The position numbers and the translations under genes were made by a program. Below the pieces are notes generated by a model. The model was not told the DNA's origin and did not search any database. It saw nothing but the letters and a program-made list of their open reading frames with translations. DNA of 12,084 nt from DATILI01 sp035476635 (lineage in GTDB: Bacteria; Pseudomonadota; Gammaproteobacteria; Burkholderiales; Burkholderiaceae_C), in assembly GCA_035476635.1 (NCBI GenBank), contig DATILI010000068.1, positions 1 to 12,084 of the forward strand, given 5' to 3'. Shown here piece by piece: positions 1-6,321 of the stretch. The number at the start of each line of letters is the position of its first letter. The stretch's first letter is position 1.

Positions 1-1
1 C

Positions 2-676
2 GGCTCGGGCCCGGTGTACCTGGATCCGCCGAGCCTGGACCTGTGGCCCAACGTCAACTGGACGCCCGACTACGTCAAGAGCAAGAAGGTCAACCTGGAC
101 ACGCTGACCAAGGAAGAAGTGGCCAGCTGGAAGCCGGGCGAAACGCTGCTCCTGAACGGGAAGATGCTGACCGGCCGCGACGCCGCGCACAAGCGCATCC
201 AGGACATGCTGGCCAAGGGCGAAAAGCTGCCGGTGGATTTCACCAACCGCGCCATCTACTACGTCGGCCCGGTCGATCCGGTGAAGGGTGAGGCTGTGGG
301 CCCCGCCGGCCCTACCACGGCCACGCGCATGGACAAGTTCACCGAGATGATGCTGTCGCAGACCGGCCTGATCACCATGATCGGCAAGGCCGAGCGCGGC
401 CCGGTGGCCATTGAAGCGATCAAGAACCACAAGAGCGCCTACCTGATGGCTGTGGGCGGCGCGGCCTACCTGGTGTCGAAGGCGATCAAGACCGCCAAAG
501 TGGTGGGCTTCGCCGACCTGGGCATGGAAGCCATTTACGAATTCGACGTGGTGGACATGCCGGTGACGGTGGCCGTCGATTCGGGCGGCACCAGCGCGCA
601 CATCACCGGCCCGGCCGAGTGGCAGAAGAAGATCGCCACGGGCGAGTTCAAGAACATCCCGGTTGCCGCCGCGTAA
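2..676 (+). CDS. Class I fumarate hydratase (iron-sulfur type), C-terminal part, 5' end outside window
   Basis: This is the last 224 residues of a class I, [4Fe-4S]-dependent fumarate hydratase, which interconverts fumarate and (S)-malate in the TCA cycle. The frame is open from base 2 to the TAA at 674-676. The GTG at 14 is an internal valine, not a start. The visible part corresponds to the FumA/TtdB-type beta domain: GRDAAHKR, then GPVDP, GPTTATRMDKF (about 308-340), IGKAERGP, the YLMAVGGAAYLVSKAIK stretch, and VDMPVTVAVDSGG near the end. These are recognisable class I fumarase signatures. The cluster-binding cysteines of the N-terminal domain lie outside the window. Full-length homologues have roughly 500-550 residues, so more than half is missing here. 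murI follows 44 bases downstream on the same strand and could be cotranscribed. L(+)-tartrate dehydratase shares this fold, but the single-chain layout inferred here and the motif set fit fumarase better. Confidence 0.93.
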   Translation, partial: GSGPVYLDPPSLDLWPNVNWTPDYVKSKKVNLDTLTKEEVASWKPGETLLLNGKMLTGRDAAHKRIQDMLAKGEKLPVDFTNRAIYYVGPVDPVKGEAVGPAGPTTATRMDKFTEMMLSQTGLITMIGKAERGPVAIEAIKNHKSAYLMAVGGAAYLVSKAIKTAKVVGFADLGMEAIYEFDVVDMPVTVAVDSGGTSAHITGPAEWQKKIATGEFKNIPVAAA

Positions 677-686
677 AGTCCCCGCT

Positions 687-707
687 CCCTCTCCCCACGG
701 GAGAGGG
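687..707. repeat. REP-like intergenic palindrome (9-bp stem, 3-nt loop)
   Basis: CCCTCTCCC (687-695) and GGGAGAGGG (699-707) pair perfectly around a CAC loop. The sequence continues as CTGGGGTGAGGGC up to the murI ATG. This palindrome plus the GGGGTGAGGGC tail is a dispersed intergenic repeat familiar from beta- and gammaproteobacterial genomes. Translated on the minus strand it gives the phrase LTPALSRGERE, which often appears in spurious hypothetical proteins. No T-run follows on either strand, so it is unlikely to be an intrinsic terminator. Only one copy occurs in this window, so its repetitive nature is recalled, not shown. Confidence 0.65.
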
Positions 708-720
708 CTGGGGTGAGGGC

Positions 721-1503
721 ATGTCCGCACACAATCCCATCGGTGTCTTCGACAGCGGCGTCGGCGGCCTGAGCATCCTCAGGGCGTTGCGCGCCGAGCT
801 GCCCGTCGAGGACTTCGTTTACCTGGCAGACACTGGCTTCGCTCCTTATGGCGAGCGCGGCGATGCCTTCGTCATCGAGCGCACCCGCGCCATCGTGCAG
901 CGATTGCGCGATGAGCATGCGATCAAGACGTTGGTGGTCGCATGCAATACCGCAACCGCGGCTGCCATCCATCTCTTGCGTGCCGAGCATCCGGACTTGC
1001 CGTTGGTCGGTGTCGAGCCGGCGCTCAAGCCGGCGGTCGCGCTGAGCAAGACCCGGCGCATCGGAGTGATGGCAACCCGCGTCACGGTCGGCAGCGCCAA
1101 GCTGCGCAACCTGCACGATTCGTTGAAGGACCAGGCCGAGTTCGTCCTGCAGCCCTGCGACGGCCTGGCCGATGCGATCCAGAACGACGACGCCGCGCAG
1201 ATCAGCGCGCTGTGCGCCCAGTACACGCGAGCCCTTGGCCCTTTCGGCATGCAGCCGGGCCAGATCGATACGCTGGTGCTGGGCTGCACGCACTACGCTT
1301 TTGCGTGGGACGAACTTCAGGCGCTGGTGGGGCCCGATGTCCGCCTGATCGAGACCGGCGAGCCGGTCGCACGGCAAACCCGCCGCCTGCTCGAAGCGGC
1401 CGGCCAACTGCGGCAAGATGGTGCGCCCGGCCGGGTCACGCTGCTGACGACAGGCGAGATGGCCACGCTGGAAGCGGCCGCCGCGCGCTGGCTGGGCCTT
1501 TAA
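721..1503 (+). CDS. murI: Glutamate racemase
   Basis: This 260-residue protein is a cofactor-independent glutamate racemase that converts L-glutamate to D-glutamate for peptidoglycan stem peptides in the cytosol. The N-terminus has IGVFDSGVGGLSIL with the conserved Asp11 and Ser12. The two catalytic cysteines are present: Cys75 in VVACNTATA and Cys189 in LVLGCTHYAF, so the enzyme should be active. Its length is typical of the family. The ATG at 721 is chosen because it places the conserved DSGVGG motif at the usual distance from the N-terminus; the longer open frame upstream runs through the fumarase gene and a dispersed repeat. The purine-rich sequence ahead of the start belongs to that repeat (687-719). 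The gene ends in a TAA that overlaps the stop codon of the convergent lipoprotein gene. Aspartate racemase is the main alternative, but the motif set favours MurI. Confidence 0.95.
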   Translation: MSAHNPIGVFDSGVGGLSILRALRAELPVEDFVYLADTGFAPYGERGDAFVIERTRAIVQRLRDEHAIKTLVVACNTATAAAIHLLRAEHPDLPLVGVEPALKPAVALSKTRRIGVMATRVTVGSAKLRNLHDSLKDQAEFVLQPCDGLADAIQNDDAAQISALCAQYTRALGPFGMQPGQIDTLVLGCTHYAFAWDELQALVGPDVRLIETGEPVARQTRRLLEAAGQLRQDGAPGRVTLLTTGEMATLEAAAARWLGL

Positions 1504-2012
1504 CCCGGCCCTCGGGACGGCAGACTCTCCACCCGTTCCAGCTCCTCCGGTCCCACGAGCACTTGCCCCGCTTCGTCCGTGATCGTGACGATGACCGACG
1601 AACTGGCCTCCGGTGTGCCGGGGAACTGCAACCGCAGCACCGCCCGGATGGAGATGCCGGCCGAGGGATTCTCCAGCGTGCCGGGCAGCACCACTTGCCC
1701 ATCCGGGCCGGCCCCCCAGGCACCCACAAAAGCAAGATTGCCACAGCGCGTGACCACCTCCACGCGGCCCTCCTGAATCTGCAGGTCCACGCGCCCGCAG
1801 GGCCCCAGCGGTCCCGGTATCGTCGGGCGGGGACTCCCCGCCGCGCCGCCGCCGGGAGTGCTTCCTGAACTGGCACTCGTGAAACTGGTGGGGCCGGTGC
1901 CCGTGCCTCCGCTGCCCGGCCCGCACGCCGTCAACACCAGCACCAGCAGGGCGCCCAGCAGGGTGAAGCAGCAAATCCGCAGGAAGCGCTCAAGCAGAAG
2001 AAGTTGGGTCAT
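1500..2012 (-). CDS. Small putative lipoprotein, encoded with the DUF6502-like gene
   Basis: This is a 170-residue predicted lipoprotein of unknown function. The N-terminus has a short polar start, a hydrophobic stretch (LLGALLVLVL) and a lipobox LTAC, so lipidation is predicted at Cys30. Gly follows at +2, which does not suggest inner-membrane retention. A Gly/Ser/Thr/Pro-rich linker (about residues 31-65) leads to a compact C-terminal domain. That domain has two cysteines (GPCGRVDL and TRCGNLAF) that could form a disulfide, and a beta-rich pattern ending in SVIVTITDEAG. The ATG at 2012 is preferred over upstream starts because it leaves a clean signal peptide. This start lies inside the 3' end of the DUF6502-like gene, a 23-nt overlap that suggests translational coupling. 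The stop codon overlaps that of murI on the other strand. I do not recognise the globular domain. Confidence 0.8.
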   Translation of the reverse strand: MTQLLLLERFLRICCFTLLGALLVLVLTACGPGSGGTGTGPTSFTSASSGSTPGGGAAGSPRPTIPGPLGPCGRVDLQIQEGRVEVVTRCGNLAFVGAWGAGPDGQVVLPGTLENPSAGISIRAVLRLQFPGTPEASSSVIVTITDEAGQVLVGPEELERVESLPSRGPG

Positions 2013-2811
2013 GGTCGTCAGCGGAATAGAAATAGCTGCCGAAGCGCACGCGATGGACGCGCGAATGCTCCGGCGCATGGGATTGGTCGTGTTCGTAGCG
2101 CGCCTGCGCCTCGCGCATCACCACCTGGAACGCCTGGCGCCAGGCGCGGGCCGCAGCCGCATGCAGATGGCGCGCCGACGCCTCGGTCAATTCGTCCGAG
2201 TGGATAGCCTGCTCCAGGAAGTTGTGCCCGCCATCCAGGTTCAGGCTGGCGGCGGCCGCGTGGTCGTGCAGGTTGTCGGCCAGCAGCGACGCCATTTCGG
2301 GGAAGCCCTGGCGCGGCACGAACCCGGGCGCCAGCAGACGCACACCGGTCTCGGCCTCTTCCGCGATGCCCAGGCGCACCAGTTCGTCCAGCACCGCGCG
2401 CGGCCGCACGTCGCTGCTGATCGCCGTGACCAGGGTCTCGATGCTCGGCGCCGCGCCTGCGCGCGGCAGCACGCGCGGGCGGCCTTTCTTGTCGCGATAG
2501 GCAGGGTCGCTCAGCCAACGGGTGACGATCTGGCTGGCCATGTTCATCGGCTCTTCCATCGCCAGGGCCGCACCGCCCGCAAGCGCCAGGTTGCGCACGT
2601 CGCGCCGATGCACACCCGACAACAGGCTGAGCGCGCTGTCGGTCTGCTTCCTGCCGGCGCTGCGCAGTTCATCGACGGCGGCTTCCAGGAAGACTTGCTT
2701 GAGCGCCGCCGCGAACGCCGGGTACGCCACCCCATGGCGCAGCAGCAAGCGCACCAGCGGCCTGCAGGCGCGCAGCACGCTGGCCAGTACGACGGCGGAG
2801 CGGGATGACAT
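1990..2811 (-). CDS. DUF6502-like protein, putative helix-turn-helix regulator
   Basis: This 273-residue protein resembles a proteobacterial family annotated as DUF6502, judged by recall of its sequence pattern. The N-terminal third has CRPLVRLLLRHGVAYPAFAAALKQVF, then GRKQTDSALSLLSGVHRRDVRNL (about residues 27-75). The spacing looks like a winged helix-turn-helix with recognition helix in the SLLSGVHRRDV segment. The middle carries VTRWLSDPAYRDKKGRPRVLP and a second helical segment PRAVLDELVRLGIAEE. The C-terminal part has many Ala/His residues and no membrane segment or signal peptide, so it is probably cytosolic. ATG 2811 is chosen because upstream in-frame starts would put the coding region across the palindromic operator at 2839-2859. 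No Shine-Dalgarno sequence is seen, and the transcript may have a very short leader. The lipoprotein gene overlaps its 3' end. The DNA-binding role is inferred from this pattern and the adjacent palindrome. Confidence 0.75.
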   Translation of the reverse strand: MSSRSAVVLASVLRACRPLVRLLLRHGVAYPAFAAALKQVFLEAAVDELRSAGRKQTDSALSLLSGVHRRDVRNLALAGGAALAMEEPMNMASQIVTRWLSDPAYRDKKGRPRVLPRAGAAPSIETLVTAISSDVRPRAVLDELVRLGIAEEAETGVRLLAPGFVPRQGFPEMASLLADNLHDHAAAASLNLDGGHNFLEQAIHSDELTEASARHLHAAAARAWRQAFQVVMREAQARYEHDQSHAPEHSRVHRVRFGSYFYSADDHDPTSSA

Positions 2812-2821
2812 GGAGGGCGGA

Positions 2822-2850
2822 TTGATTATTCGGTGGACTTGTGGGATATT
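2822..2850 (+). promoter_or_regulatory. Candidate sigma70 promoter for the beta-propeller gene
   Basis: TTGATT (2822-2827) and GATATT (2845-2850) each match four of six consensus bases and are 17 bases apart. The predicted start near 2857 leaves a leader of about 20 bases that contains the ribosome binding site. The -10 lies inside the left arm and centre of the palindrome, so a bound protein would block it. The match is modest. Confidence 0.35.
2825..2830 (-). promoter_or_regulatory. Candidate -10 element for the DUF6502-like gene
   Basis: Read on the minus strand this is AATAAT, five of six matches to the consensus. The corresponding -35 region falls inside the palindrome and has no clear TTGACA, as is common for regulated promoters. 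Transcription would begin only a few bases before ATG 2811, consistent with the lack of a visible ribosome binding site. Confidence 0.3.
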
Positions 2851-2859
2851 ATCCCACAA
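2839..2859. promoter_or_regulatory. Perfect 10+1+10 bp palindrome, likely operator between divergent genes
   Basis: TTGTGGGATA (2839-2848) is followed by a single T (2849) and its exact reverse complement TATCCCACAA (2850-2859). It lies in the 64-bp gap between the starts of the DUF6502-like gene (2811) and the beta-propeller lipoprotein gene (2876). It overlaps the candidate -10 of one promoter and the -35 region of the other. A perfect odd-centred dyad of this length fits binding by a homodimeric helix-turn-helix protein, and the neighbouring DUF6502-like protein is the obvious candidate. No T-run follows and the loop is a single base, so a terminator hairpin is unlikely. Confidence 0.72.
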
Positions 2860-2863
2860 ACAA

Positions 2864-2870
2864 AAGGAGG
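2864..2870 (+). promoter_or_regulatory. Strong ribosome binding site
   Basis: AAGGAGG is a near-perfect anti-16S match, with five bases before ATG 2876. It fixes the start of the beta-propeller lipoprotein, whose frame is open for more than 100 codons further upstream. Confidence 0.85.
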
Positions 2871-2875
2871 ACACC

Positions 2876-4852
2876 ATGACAACCCGCAAGACTCTGGGCG
2901 CATTCGCGGCGTGCGCCGCCCCTCTCCTGGCTGCCGTACTCCTGCTCGCCTGCGGAGGCGGGGGGTCCGCGCCCGCGTCGACGCCGGCATCCGGCGGTGA
3001 AGAGGCGCTGCGCGCGGCGCAGCCGGGCGAACTCGTCGCCTATTTCAAGTCACGCCTGGCCGAGCGGACCGCACTCGGATACTTCCCCTATCCTGGGGGC
3101 ACGCCCGCGCCGATGCCGGCAGCCGGGGGCGGGGGCGGGGTCGCCAGCGCTTTCTCGGGCACCCACCTGCAGGAAGCGGGTGTCGATGAGGACGACCTGC
3201 TCAAGACCGATGGAAGCTTCGTCTACGCCCTGCATTCCGCCTACGCGTCCGCCTACCCTTCCGCCGGCGAGGTGGTTCCGGCGCGACTCGAGGCGCGCCG
3301 CATCCTGCAGGACGGCAGCCTGGGCACCGCCGCCAGCGTCGCGCTGGACTCGCAAGCCGTGGTACGCGGTATGTACCTGGCCGAGGACGCAGGCCGCGTC
3401 GCCGTGCTGGGCAGCAAACAAGGACAGGTAGCGCTGGACGTCTTCGACGTTACCGGTGGCGCACCCCCGGCGCATGCCATGCAGGTCCTGATCGACGGTT
3501 CCCTGATCAGCACGCGCAGGATAGGGAACGTGCTCTACGTGGCCAGCACATGGTCGCCGGACCTGTCGCGCTACTGGTCGCCGCCCGGCACGCCCGAGCC
3601 GCAGGTCGAGGCGACGCTCGCGGAGCTGAATGCATCCGCCCTGCTGCCCACCATCCGCGTGGGCGGCGCTCCCGCACGCCCCCTGGTCGAAGAGCAGGAC
3701 TGCCAGCTCCAGCCGGCCAGCGCGTCGCGGAGCCTGCAGCTCACCACCCTCACCGCCATCGACCTGTCCACACCGGCGCTGGAGCGGCGCAGCCGATGCT
3801 TCGTGGGCAACGGCGACACCCTCTACATGTCAACAGCGGCCGTCTATGTGGCCACGTCCAGGAACTACTGGCTGGCCGCCGATGTCATGCCGGCCGCGTT
3901 GCCGGAACAAGCCACGACCGACATCCACAAGTTCACCCTGCAAGGCTTGCAGCTCGCCTATCGCGGTTCGGCGGAAATCACGGGCCATCTGGGCTGGGAC
4001 CGCCAGAAGATGCCTTACCGCATGAGCGAGCACCAGGGCGACCTGCGCGTCGTCACCTACACCGGCACGACCGGCTGGACCGGCGTGGCGGACGCGACTC
4101 TGGCGCGGCAGACGCCCGCCTCACCCGCGACGCTCACCGTGCTGCGCGAGAGCGCCCCCGCGGGCCGCCTGGTGCGAGTGGCGACGCTGCCCAATGCCAG
4201 GCGGCCCGCCCCGCTGGGCCACGAAGGCGAGCAGGTCTATGCGGTGCAGTTCGCCGGCCCGCTCGCGTACATCGTGACGTTCCGGCGCACCGATCCGCTC
4301 TACGTGCTGGACCTCTCCGACCCCGCCGACCCGAGGGCCACCGGCGAGCTGGCCATTCCGGGCTTCTCGGACTACCTGTTCCCCTTGGCGAACGGCAAGT
4401 TGCTGGGGGTGGGCAAGGACGCCACGGACGAAGGCCTGTTGCAAGGCCTGAAGATCGCCCTGTTCGACGTCAGCGATCCGGCGCTGCCACTGCTGCTGTC
4501 CAGCCGAAGCCTGGGAGAACGTGGCAGCTCCAGCGCACTGGACTACACGCGCCACGGCATCAACATCTTCCGTGACGGCGGGCAGGCCCGGATCGCGCTG
4601 CCGGTACGCCTCGTCGAGACGGTTTCGGGGGAACCGCGATACACACGGCAGGGCCTGGCCCGCTACGTCGTGGACACTGCGGCGGGTACGCTCGCGGAGC
4701 GCGCCATGCTGGTGGCTACCCAGTTCGACGGCAGCAGCGCCGACACAGACCGCTTTGCGCAATTCCACCTGGCGGGTGAACGCAGCGTCCAGAGCGCCCG
4801 CGCGACTTATTACCTTTCAGGCGGCGAGGTGCGGCACATCGCGGAACCTTGA
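2876..4852 (+). CDS. Beta-propeller domain lipoprotein (PF09826-like)
   Basis: This 658-residue protein is a predicted lipoprotein with a large beta-propeller-type domain. The signal sequence MTTRKTLGAFAACAAPLLAAVLLLAC ends in a lipobox LLAC, with Cys26 as the lipidation site and Gly at +2. A low-complexity Gly/Ala/Ser/Pro segment follows. The signature THLQEAGVDEDDLLKTDG (about residues 96-113) is the hallmark opening of the secreted bacterial beta-propeller family PF09826, where it usually reads TNxQxxGVDExDxVKTDG. Repeated blade-like strands follow, such as LYVLDLSDPADPRATGEL and IALFDVSDPALPLLLSS, with aromatic and Asp residues at blade turns. Length is normal for the family. The molecular function of this family is not established; ligand binding or a structural role at the envelope are both possible. 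The start is supported by AAGGAGG at 2864-2870. It is divergent from the DUF6502-like gene across a palindrome, so shared control is likely. The gene ends one base before the convergent transporter gene's stop. Confidence 0.85.
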   Translation: MTTRKTLGAFAACAAPLLAAVLLLACGGGGSAPASTPASGGEEALRAAQPGELVAYFKSRLAERTALGYFPYPGGTPAPMPAAGGGGGVASAFSGTHLQEAGVDEDDLLKTDGSFVYALHSAYASAYPSAGEVVPARLEARRILQDGSLGTAASVALDSQAVVRGMYLAEDAGRVAVLGSKQGQVALDVFDVTGGAPPAHAMQVLIDGSLISTRRIGNVLYVASTWSPDLSRYWSPPGTPEPQVEATLAELNASALLPTIRVGGAPARPLVEEQDCQLQPASASRSLQLTTLTAIDLSTPALERRSRCFVGNGDTLYMSTAAVYVATSRNYWLAADVMPAALPEQATTDIHKFTLQGLQLAYRGSAEITGHLGWDRQKMPYRMSEHQGDLRVVTYTGTTGWTGVADATLARQTPASPATLTVLRESAPAGRLVRVATLPNARRPAPLGHEGEQVYAVQFAGPLAYIVTFRRTDPLYVLDLSDPADPRATGELAIPGFSDYLFPLANGKLLGVGKDATDEGLLQGLKIALFDVSDPALPLLLSSRSLGERGSSSALDYTRHGINIFRDGGQARIALPVRLVETVSGEPRYTRQGLARYVVDTAAGTLAERAMLVATQFDGSSADTDRFAQFHLAGERSVQSARATYYLSGGEVRHIAEP

Positions 4853-4853
4853 G

Positions 4854-6158
4854 TCACGCGCTGGCCTGGACGGCCGCTTGCCGGCCGCGCCGCACGTCCA
4901 CCTTCAGCAGCAGGACCAGGCCGACCACGAACAGCGCCGTGGTGGACAGGATGGCCAGGCGCTGGTTGCCCCCGGTGGCCCAGGCCAGCGCGCCGTAACT
5001 CAGCGGGCCGATGATGCTGGCGAGGCGAATGGCGAACGTCCAGAGGCCGAAGAATTCGCCCAGCTGCTGCGGCGGCGCGAACATGCCGGCCATCGCGCGG
5101 CCCGCGGACTGGCTGGCGCCCATGCACAGGCCGGCGATGCCGGCGGCCCACCAGAAGCCGCCCTTGGTGGTGGTCAGCGCCGCGATCACGCAGGTGGCGA
5201 TCCAGCCGACCAGGGTGCTGCCCAGCGCCAGCTTGTGGCCGATGCCGTCCTGCAGGTAACCCCAGGCGAAGGCGCCGCCGGCCGCGGCCAGGTTCAGCAC
5301 GAAGATGAGGACCATGGTCTCCTGTGGCTGGAAGCCGATCACGGTCTCGGCGTAGATGGCCGCCAGCGTGATCGCCACCGCCACCCCGCCCTGGTAGAAC
5401 ACCGCGCACAGCATGAGCCACATGAAGTCGCGGTAGCGGCGCGCTTGCTGAAAGGTCTGGCGCAGCTGCGCCAGCGATGCCTGCAGGCCGCTCTCTCGCA
5501 GCGCCTCGCGCCGGGGCACCGCGCGCTCACCGAGCAGCCGGAACGTGACCAATGAAGCGCCGCCGTACAGCACCGCCGTGATGACCATGGTGACCGGGAC
5601 GAACTGCGACGCCGGAATGCCCTGGCCCTGCGCCCAGATGACATAGCCCAGGCAAATCCCCAGCGCCAGCATGCCGCCGAAATAGCCAAAGCCCCAACCC
5701 CAGCCGCTGACCTTGCCCAGGGAGTCCGGGCGGGCGAGCTCGGGCAGGAAGGCCGCCGTGAGCGACTCACCCCAGGAGTAAAAGGTGTTGGAGACGATGA
5801 TCAGCAGCATGGCCAGTACCACCGAGCCGGGCTGCGCGAACGCCAGCGCCGCTGTCGACAGCACGCAACCCGCCGTGAACACCGCCAACAGCTTCTTCTT
5901 GGCTGCGCGCAGATCGGCGTACGCGCCGATGCTGGGCATCGTGAACATCACGATCGCATAGGAAATGCTCAGCGCGGCGGTCCAGGCAAAGGTGGCCCAC
6001 TCGGCTTTGCCGGCGATGCCGCCGACGAAGTAGGCCGCAAACACCGCCGTGATCACCACCGTGGTGTAGCCCGAATTGGCGAAGTCGTACATGGCCCAGC
6101 CGAAGACCTCGCGTTTGCGAACACCGGGGTTCAGGGCATCCTGGGAGAACAAGGCCAT
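4854..6158 (-). CDS. Major facilitator transporter of the UMF1 (Atg22-like) family
   Basis: This 434-residue inner-membrane protein has about ten to twelve hydrophobic segments. The N-terminal WAMYDFANSGYTTVVITAVF (residues 21-40) matches the WALYDxANSxF signature of the UMF1/Atg22 branch of the major facilitator superfamily. SIGAYADLRAAKKK (about 76-89) is the cytoplasmic loop motif after the second or third helix. GESLTAAFLPELA and GWGWGFGYFGGMLAL also fit the family. A hydrophilic central loop (about residues 208-245, with RRYRDF) separates the two halves. Eukaryotic Atg22 exports vacuolar amino acids, but the substrate of bacterial members is generally unknown, so none is assigned. ATG 6158 puts the WAMYDF motif at the usual distance from the N-terminus; no clear Shine-Dalgarno sequence precedes it. 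The gene is divergent from the acyl-CoA synthetase gene and its stop lies one base from that of the beta-propeller gene. Confidence 0.88.
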   Translation of the reverse strand: MALFSQDALNPGVRKREVFGWAMYDFANSGYTTVVITAVFAAYFVGGIAGKAEWATFAWTAALSISYAIVMFTMPSIGAYADLRAAKKKLLAVFTAGCVLSTAALAFAQPGSVVLAMLLIIVSNTFYSWGESLTAAFLPELARPDSLGKVSGWGWGFGYFGGMLALGICLGYVIWAQGQGIPASQFVPVTMVITAVLYGGASLVTFRLLGERAVPRREALRESGLQASLAQLRQTFQQARRYRDFMWLMLCAVFYQGGVAVAITLAAIYAETVIGFQPQETMVLIFVLNLAAAGGAFAWGYLQDGIGHKLALGSTLVGWIATCVIAALTTTKGGFWWAAGIAGLCMGASQSAGRAMAGMFAPPQQLGEFFGLWTFAIRLASIIGPLSYGALAWATGGNQRLAILSTTALFVVGLVLLLKVDVRRGRQAAVQASA

Positions 6159-6236
6159 GGGGGATTCCAGTTCAAGGGCGGGCCATTATGCCGTCCTGCC
6201 GGGCTGCCGCCGCGGGCGGACCGGTACGCTGCGATG

Positions 6237-6242
6237 TTGACA
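6237..6242 (+). promoter_or_regulatory. Perfect -35-like hexamer upstream of the acyl-CoA synthetase gene
   Basis: TTGACA lies 79 bases before the gene start in the 163-bp divergent spacer (6159-6321). No good -10 follows at 16-18 bases. The best AT-rich hexamer, CATACT at 6274-6279, is too far away to pair with it. On the minus strand CATAAT (6185-6190) is a possible -10 for the transporter gene, but has no matching -35. Nothing else stands out in this spacer. Confidence 0.25.
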
Positions 6243-6321
6243 ATTCTCAAACCACGGGCTTGCTCGCGACCCCCATACTGAATCTATCGCCAGTAGGCGC
6301 TGCCTTGCGAACGGAGCAGCC

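Noticed and set aside
535..1974. A 479-codon minus-strand open frame across fumarase, murI and the lipoprotein gene
   Set aside because: It overlaps three well-supported genes, contains the translated dispersed repeat (LTPALSRGERE) and has no domain of its own.
1858..2808. A 316-codon plus-strand open frame opposite the DUF6502-like gene
   Set aside because: The minus-strand protein has a conserved family pattern and a matching operator upstream. The plus-strand translation is Arg/His/Gln-rich without recognisable motifs.
2839..2859. Palindrome read as a transcription terminator
   Set aside because: It has a single-base centre, no T-run on either side, and lies between two divergent start codons, where no transcript should end.
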